From assembly GCA_028875125.1 (NCBI GenBank), contig JAPPGC010000082.1, positions 1 to 38,999 of the forward strand: DNA of 38,999 nt, given 5' to 3'. Below are positions 35,024-38,999 of this stretch, in pieces (within the stretch, counting starts at the first letter, position 1; each line of letters starts with the position of its first letter). Both the position numbers and the translations under genes were made by a program. Origin of the DNA: Bacteroidota bacterium (GTDB taxonomy: Bacteria; Bacteroidota; Rhodothermia; Rhodothermales; Bin80). Below the pieces are notes generated by a model. The model made no database searches. It saw only the letters and a list, made by a program, of their open reading frames with translations, and was not told where the DNA came from.

Positions 35024-37177
35024 ATGAACATGAAACACGGGATCGTAGTATTGACACTTGCGCTGTCTGCGTCCGCTGCAGGACAGGGAATTTGGACGAT
35101 CACGGATGCAGGACACTCTTCAATAGTTACTTCTGTGGCGTTTTCACCGGACGGCACGCTATTTGCCTCTGGGTCAGCGGACAAAACGATTCGCCTGTGG
35201 GAAGTAGCTACAGGAAAGGAGTTACGACGCTTCAAAGAGTCGATACCTTCGTCAATTCTTTCCCTAGCATTTTCACCGAACGGCTCGCAGCTAGCTTCTG
35301 GATCAAGTGGTGGTAGGACCTGTCTGTGGAATGTCGCCAAAGGGCAGGAGGTATGGTGCTTTGAAGGACCCACTAAGGTTTTTTCCGTGGCATTTTCACC
35401 AGACGGTGCGCTGCTGGCTACTGGGATAGATACCAGAGGAGTAGACCATACGATCCGTACATTCATTGTAGCCACAGGGCAGGAGGTGCGACACTTCGGA
35501 GGGAATTCACATACAGTTTATTCCCTAGTATTTTCACCGGACGGAACACAGATTGCCTCTGGATCAAACAACGGGACTCTCAGTCTGTGGGATGTAGCCA
35601 CGGGGCAGGAGGTGCGACGCTTTGAAGGGTATTCAGTTTATATTAGTTCCGTAGTATTTTCACCGGACGGCTCGCTGCTGGCTTCTGGGTCAGGGGATAA
35701 TACGATCCGTCTGTGGGATACGGCCACTGGTCAGGAAGTGCGAATCTTTGAGGAACATACCGGTTCGGTCCTTTCCGTAGTATTTTCGCCGGACGGTACG
35801 CAGCTGGCTTCTGGGTCATATGACAATACGATCCGTCTGTGGGATGTAGCCACAGGACGGGAGGTACGGCGCTTCAAAGGGCATACACATCCTGTTTATT
35901 CCGTGGTGTTTTCACCGGATGGTTCGCAGTTGGTTTCGGGAGCACATGACTGGAGTCTCCGTCTGTGGGATGTAGCGACGGGCCTGGAAGTGCGGCGCAT
36001 CAGAAGCCACACAGCTTGGATTGGTTCCGTAGTTTTTTCTCCCGATGATACGCAGCTGGCTACTGGGTCACATGACAATACAGTCCGTCTGTGGGATGTG
36101 ATCACGGGGCAGGAGGTGCGACGCTTTGAAGGACATACACATCGCGTTCACTCCGTGGCATTTTCACCAGACGGTACACAGCTCGCTTCTGGATCATGGG
36201 ACGATTCCATCCGCCTATGGGATATAGCCACGGGACAGGAGGCGCAGCGCTTTGAAGGACATACTGGTAATGTTACTTCCGTAGCATTTTCACCGGACGG
36301 CACGCAACTGGCTTCGGGGTCAGATGACTGGAGTCTCCGTCTGTGGGATCTTGCCACGGGACAGGAGATACGACGCTTTGTAGGCCACACAGGTAGCGCT
36401 AATTCCGTAGTATTTTCACCGGACGGGACGCTCCTGGCTTCTGGATCAGATGACCGTACTATCCGTCTGTGGGATGTAGCCACCGGACTGGAGACGCGAC
36501 GCTTCGAAGGGCACATAGCTAACGTTAATTCCGTAGTATTTTCTCCAGATGGCACACAGTTGGTCTCTGGATCATGGGACAGTACGATCCGTCTATGGGA
36601 TGTAGCCTTGGGACAGGAAGTGCAGCGCTTTGAAGGGCATGCTGGTAATGTTACTTCCGTAGTATTTTCACCGGACGGTGCGCAGTTGGCCTCTGGATCA
36701 CAGGCTGTTATGATAACATTTCGTAGACACGACAATACGATTCGTCTGTGGGATATAGCCACAGGACGGGAAATAGACCGGCTAGACAGTGAATACCCTG
36801 TTTACTCTATAGCTATTTCCGGGAGTGAACGCTTTATCGCATCGGCTGGAGCAACAGCAATCAGGTTATGGGATGCCAAGGCTACAGCATTGGAAACGGT
36901 GCCCCCCTCAGGTTTAGAGGTCCCAGCAACATTTACGCATTACCCGAATCCCGCGGGAGCATTCACTACAGTCGAATACGCGCTTCCAAAGGCGACTCAA
37001 GTCCAGTTGTCAATCCATGATCTTCTTGGACGCGAGATAGTCAGTATGCTGGATGCGACTCAGGCGGCTGGTTCTCACAGTCTGCAACTGTCCACCCTGC
37101 AGCTTTCGGGAGGGATTTATTTTCTGCGGCTTATCACTGATGACACGCAGGTGACACGACCGCTAGTCGTACGCTGA
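35024..37177 (+). CDS. secreted WD40-repeat protein with type IX secretion sorting domain
   Basis: A 717-residue protein. A signal peptide (MNMKHGIVVLTLALSASAAG) precedes about fourteen WD40 units of some 42 residues, each with FSPDG near the start and RLWDVATGQE at the end. Fourteen units can form two seven-bladed propellers. Units 3 and 13 carry longer inserts, and the last is degenerate. Residues about 634-717 are a T9SS type A sorting domain: FTHYPNPAG, VEYALPKATQVQLSIHDLLG, then GIYFLRL. The product should cross the outer membrane and be surface-attached or released. The ATG has a strong Shine-Dalgarno, GGAGAGGGTGA, 6 nt upstream. It is paralogous to the gene at 38187. The propellers likely bind proteins or glycans; the target is unknown. 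Confidence 0.92.
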   Translation: MNMKHGIVVLTLALSASAAGQGIWTITDAGHSSIVTSVAFSPDGTLFASGSADKTIRLWEVATGKELRRFKESIPSSILSLAFSPNGSQLASGSSGGRTCLWNVAKGQEVWCFEGPTKVFSVAFSPDGALLATGIDTRGVDHTIRTFIVATGQEVRHFGGNSHTVYSLVFSPDGTQIASGSNNGTLSLWDVATGQEVRRFEGYSVYISSVVFSPDGSLLASGSGDNTIRLWDTATGQEVRIFEEHTGSVLSVVFSPDGTQLASGSYDNTIRLWDVATGREVRRFKGHTHPVYSVVFSPDGSQLVSGAHDWSLRLWDVATGLEVRRIRSHTAWIGSVVFSPDDTQLATGSHDNTVRLWDVITGQEVRRFEGHTHRVHSVAFSPDGTQLASGSWDDSIRLWDIATGQEAQRFEGHTGNVTSVAFSPDGTQLASGSDDWSLRLWDLATGQEIRRFVGHTGSANSVVFSPDGTLLASGSDDRTIRLWDVATGLETRRFEGHIANVNSVVFSPDGTQLVSGSWDSTIRLWDVALGQEVQRFEGHAGNVTSVVFSPDGAQLASGSQAVMITFRRHDNTIRLWDIATGREIDRLDSEYPVYSIAISGSERFIASAGATAIRLWDAKATALETVPPSGLEVPATFTHYPNPAGAFTTVEYALPKATQVQLSIHDLLGREIVSMLDATQAAGSHSLQLSTLQLSGGIYFLRLITDDTQVTRPLVVR
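35114..36884 (+). repeat. tandem WD40-coding repeat array in the first WD40 gene
   Basis: About fourteen tandem units with a usual period of 126 nt (42 codons). The block that encodes VVFSPDG (consensus GTAGTATTTTCACCGGACGG) and the one that encodes IRLWDVATG recur with few changes. Units have diverged more from one another than in the second gene, which has several nearly identical units. Confidence 0.85.
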
Positions 37178-38075
37178 TCTAGAATAGGAGCATCGAACGT
37201 CCTTGGAATGAATTGAGTCTGTAGCTGGAACCCGTTGAGTTCTTCGGTTTAATGGAGAGGCACAACATCGCAGCCTGTTCCATGAAAAAACGATTTTCTT
37301 TTCTCGTTGAGCACGACGAGCTTCAAGCCGCCCACACATCTTGAGAATCTCAATTATCCTCATCCGAACGTTCTCGCAACGTGACAGTGCCTGTAGCTCC
37401 ATCAGTTCTGCCGGAATACTATCCCGATTATAGGAATCAATCTGGGTGTCGGCAATCGGAACGTGCCCAAGTTGAACTGCGAATCGTGAGTCTTGCGCAG
37501 AACAGAGGAAGAGAAATACCCCGATTCGTACCCTCTGTCATGGCGAACACTAGAATCAGAAATGGATTGGAAGGGCATTACCCTCTGGTGTGAATGGCCG
37601 AGGGCAGTCTCCGTATAAACAGCACCAACCGTCGGCGCATACCTAAATCCCCTCAGTTTCCTGATCTACCCCCTTGACAGCAACTGCAAAAGGTTATCCC
37701 ATCCCTCACGGACAAATACAAAACCGCATGGAGTAGGATCAAGTAGTTCCCACAAAAACTGATATAGCTCCTGGGCTATTTCTGCGGACAATTGTACAAC
37801 TCAGACAATCAGCCCGTGCAGCAGCGTGATTCGCAGCAACCTGATCCCAATTGACCACATGCCAGAACGCGGCAATATAGTCGGGACGATGATTCTGGTA
37901 ATTCAGGCAGTTCGCATGCTCCCAAACGTCCAACCCGACGATGGACGTATAGGAGAACGAAACGAACATTTGCGTTCATGCTCGGAGATAGATCGGGAGC
38001 CCGAGGCGAGAAATAGTGGAGTTTTAGGGCCAAATTTGCTACGTTAAGTAAGGAGTCTGGGCGACTAGTTGGGCT
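37178..38075. other. non-coding stretch with gene debris between the WD40 genes
   Basis: About 900 nt without an intact gene. A superoxide dismutase remnant is on the minus strand (37814-37942). Another minus-strand stretch, 37666-37801, reads like a protein C-terminus ([16 protein letters not shown], then GWDNLLQLLSRG and a stop) but matches no family I know. Plus-strand frames at 37381-37593 are uninformative. No IS end, inverted repeat or terminator was recognised. Confidence 0.5.
37814..37942 (-). pseudogene. superoxide dismutase (Fe/Mn) C-terminal remnant
   Basis: The minus-strand frame gives [10 protein letters not shown], then [23 protein letters not shown]. This is the C-terminal signature of Fe/Mn superoxide dismutases, in which the Asp and His of D-x-WEH bind the metal and [13 protein letters not shown] are conserved. 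The usual AYY after WEH reads ANC. Upstream, on the minus strand, the same frame soon meets stops and no longer resembles the family, and the downstream tail is foreign. Only about 40 residues of a roughly 200-residue enzyme remain, so this is a dead fragment, perhaps cut off when the second WD40 gene region was inserted. Confidence 0.8.
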
Positions 38076-38186
38076 AGGGGTACGTCTGGGCGATCTGGAG
38101 CGTTCAAAGCTTGGGGTGAGGTATCGTAAGCTGCGATGCCGGATGTCTGATAAGACATTGTATACATCCAGAGAGGGTGACGAACC
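38076..38186 (+). repeat. 5' leader shared by the two WD40 genes, copy 2
   Basis: AGGGGTACGTCTGGGCGA, GTGAGGTATCGTAAG (38116-38130) and the Shine-Dalgarno GAGAGGGTGA (38171-38180) appear in the same order as before the first WD40 gene, with CGAACCATGAACATGAAA in common across the start. The block GTCTGGGCGA also occurs twice within 40 nt (38055 and 38085). The leader duplicated together with the gene. Confidence 0.75.
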
Positions 38187-38999
38187 ATGAACATGAAATA
38201 CGGGATCGTTGCGTTAACGTTTGCGCTGTCTGTGCCCGCTGCGGGGCAGAGAATTTGGACGATAGTAGAGACGGGACACACTTCGTCTGTTCGTTCCGTG
38301 GCATTTTCACCGGACGGCATACTACTAGCTTCTATATCATCTGACAATTCGATCCGTCTGTGGAATGTGGCTACGGGGCGGCTGCTACGGCTTCTTAAAG
38401 AGCCCAGAACACTTGAAGGTTATTCTGTGGCATTTTCACCGGACGGCACGCAGCTGGGTTCTGGAGCAAGCTACGGTTTGATTCTTCTGTGGGATGTGGC
38501 CACGGCGAAGGTGGTGCGGCGCTTTGGAGGGCATTCAAGTTATGCTAATTCCGTGGCATTTTCACCGGACGGTACGCAACTGGCTTCTGGAGAAAGCGGC
38601 CGTTTTATCCGTCTGTGGAATGTGGCCACGGGGCAGGAAGTGCGACGCTTTGAAGGACACGCACGTGGTGTTAATTCCGTGGCATTTTCACCGGACGCTA
38701 CGCAGCTGGCTTCGGGGTCACGGGACTTAACGATCCGTCTGTGGCGTGTAGCAACAGGACAGGAGCTGCGGCGCTTTGAAGGGCATACGAATTGGGTCTA
38801 TTCAGTAGTATTTTCACGGGACGGCGCACAGTTGGCTTCGGGGTCACTTGATGGTACGATCCGTCTTTGGGATGTAGCCACGGGACAGCAGGTGCGGCGC
38901 TTTGAAGGACACGCACGTGGTGTTAATTCCGTGGCATTTTCACCGGACGGCGCACAGTTGGCTTCGGGGTCACTTGATGGTACGATCCGTCTTTGGGAT
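38187..38999 (+). CDS. secreted WD40-repeat protein, 3' end beyond the window
   Basis: An open frame of 271 codons from ATG 38187 to the window end without a stop, hence a partial gene. The N-terminal MNMKYGIVALTFALSVPAAG is a signal peptide closely similar to that of the first WD40 protein. Six complete or nearly complete WD40 units follow, with the same FSPDG and RLWDVATG landmarks. The nucleotide period is 126 nt. Unit 1 is followed by one unit with a 1-codon length difference. Later units are almost identical at the DNA level. A T9SS domain beyond the window is likely by analogy but is not seen. The Shine-Dalgarno GAGAGGGTGA lies 6 nt upstream of the ATG. Confidence 0.88.
   Translation, partial: MNMKYGIVALTFALSVPAAGQRIWTIVETGHTSSVRSVAFSPDGILLASISSDNSIRLWNVATGRLLRLLKEPRTLEGYSVAFSPDGTQLGSGASYGLILLWDVATAKVVRRFGGHSSYANSVAFSPDGTQLASGESGRFIRLWNVATGQEVRRFEGHARGVNSVAFSPDATQLASGSRDLTIRLWRVATGQELRRFEGHTNWVYSVVFSRDGAQLASGSLDGTIRLWDVATGQQVRRFEGHARGVNSVAFSPDGAQLASGSLDGTIRLWD
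38301..38999 (+). repeat. recently homogenised 126-nt WD40 repeats
   Basis: The block GCATTTTCACCGGACGG (or variants) starts at 38301, 38430, 38556, 38682, 38808 and 38934: a spacing of 129, then 126 nt. Segments 38646-38697 and 38898-38949 are identical over 52 nt. Segments 38819-38873 and 38945-38999 are identical over 55 nt, up to the window edge. Identity at third codon positions points to recent duplication or gene conversion. Confidence 0.85.

Noticed and set aside
36148-36762. A 204-codon open frame antisense to the first WD40 gene
   Set aside because: It arises because each 126-nt repeat is open on the other strand too; its translation is simply repeated SGENTTE-type text without a known fold, and the sense frame has clear WD40 motifs.
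38301-38999. Regular repeats as a possible CRISPR array
   Set aside because: The period is 126 nt without unique spacers, the frame is open throughout, and the translation is WD40.

Overview
The window looks like chromosomal DNA from a member of the Bacteroidota/Rhodothermota (FCB) lineage. Four features point there: a C-terminal type IX secretion (T9SS) sorting domain on a WD40 protein, a DUF5916 outer-membrane-type protein, a choice-of-anchor-B protein, and a YtxJ/bacillithiol-type thiol protein. Start codons are often GTG or TTG, and Shine-Dalgarno sequences are weak except at a few genes. I see no insertion sequence, integrase, phage module or CRISPR array.

Regions 1-17.5 kb are mostly housekeeping. 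On the minus strand a tight fabI - L,D-transpeptidase - methyltransferase operon lies beside a stand-alone PP-loop (DPH6-like) ATPase. On the plus strand follow an ABC exporter pair, a sodium:solute symporter with an orphan GroES-like gene, a CAU-anticodon tRNA (minus strand), then holB - ricT - amidase. The amidase overlaps, tail to tail, an EF-G-like GTPase gene. Next comes accD - nagB - DAHP synthase, closed by a hairpin terminator.

Region 17.5-30 kb holds a large secreted choice-of-anchor-B protein, oligoendopeptidase F, a translationally coupled YtxJ/TlpA redox pair, a minus-strand pgsA - pyrE - cinA - recA operon with a palindrome upstream of recA, dnaK and tatD.

Region 30-39 kb is the accessory part. 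A three-gene plus-strand operon encodes a DoxX-esterase fusion, a DUF5916 protein and a cytochrome c / Vgb-type propeller fusion, all probably exported. It is followed by two paralogous WD40 genes that share their 5' leader. The first has fourteen WD40 units and a T9SS domain. The second runs off the window end and contains 126-nt repeats that are identical over stretches of more than 50 nt. Between them lies about 1 kb of non-coding debris that includes a recognisable remnant of a superoxide dismutase gene.

The most unusual items are the rapidly evolving WD40 pair with the adjacent gene wreckage, the DoxX-esterase/DUF5916/cytochrome-Vgb operon, and a DAHP synthase with a changed predicted metal ligand. 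None is shown here to be a new system; they are the best candidates in the window.
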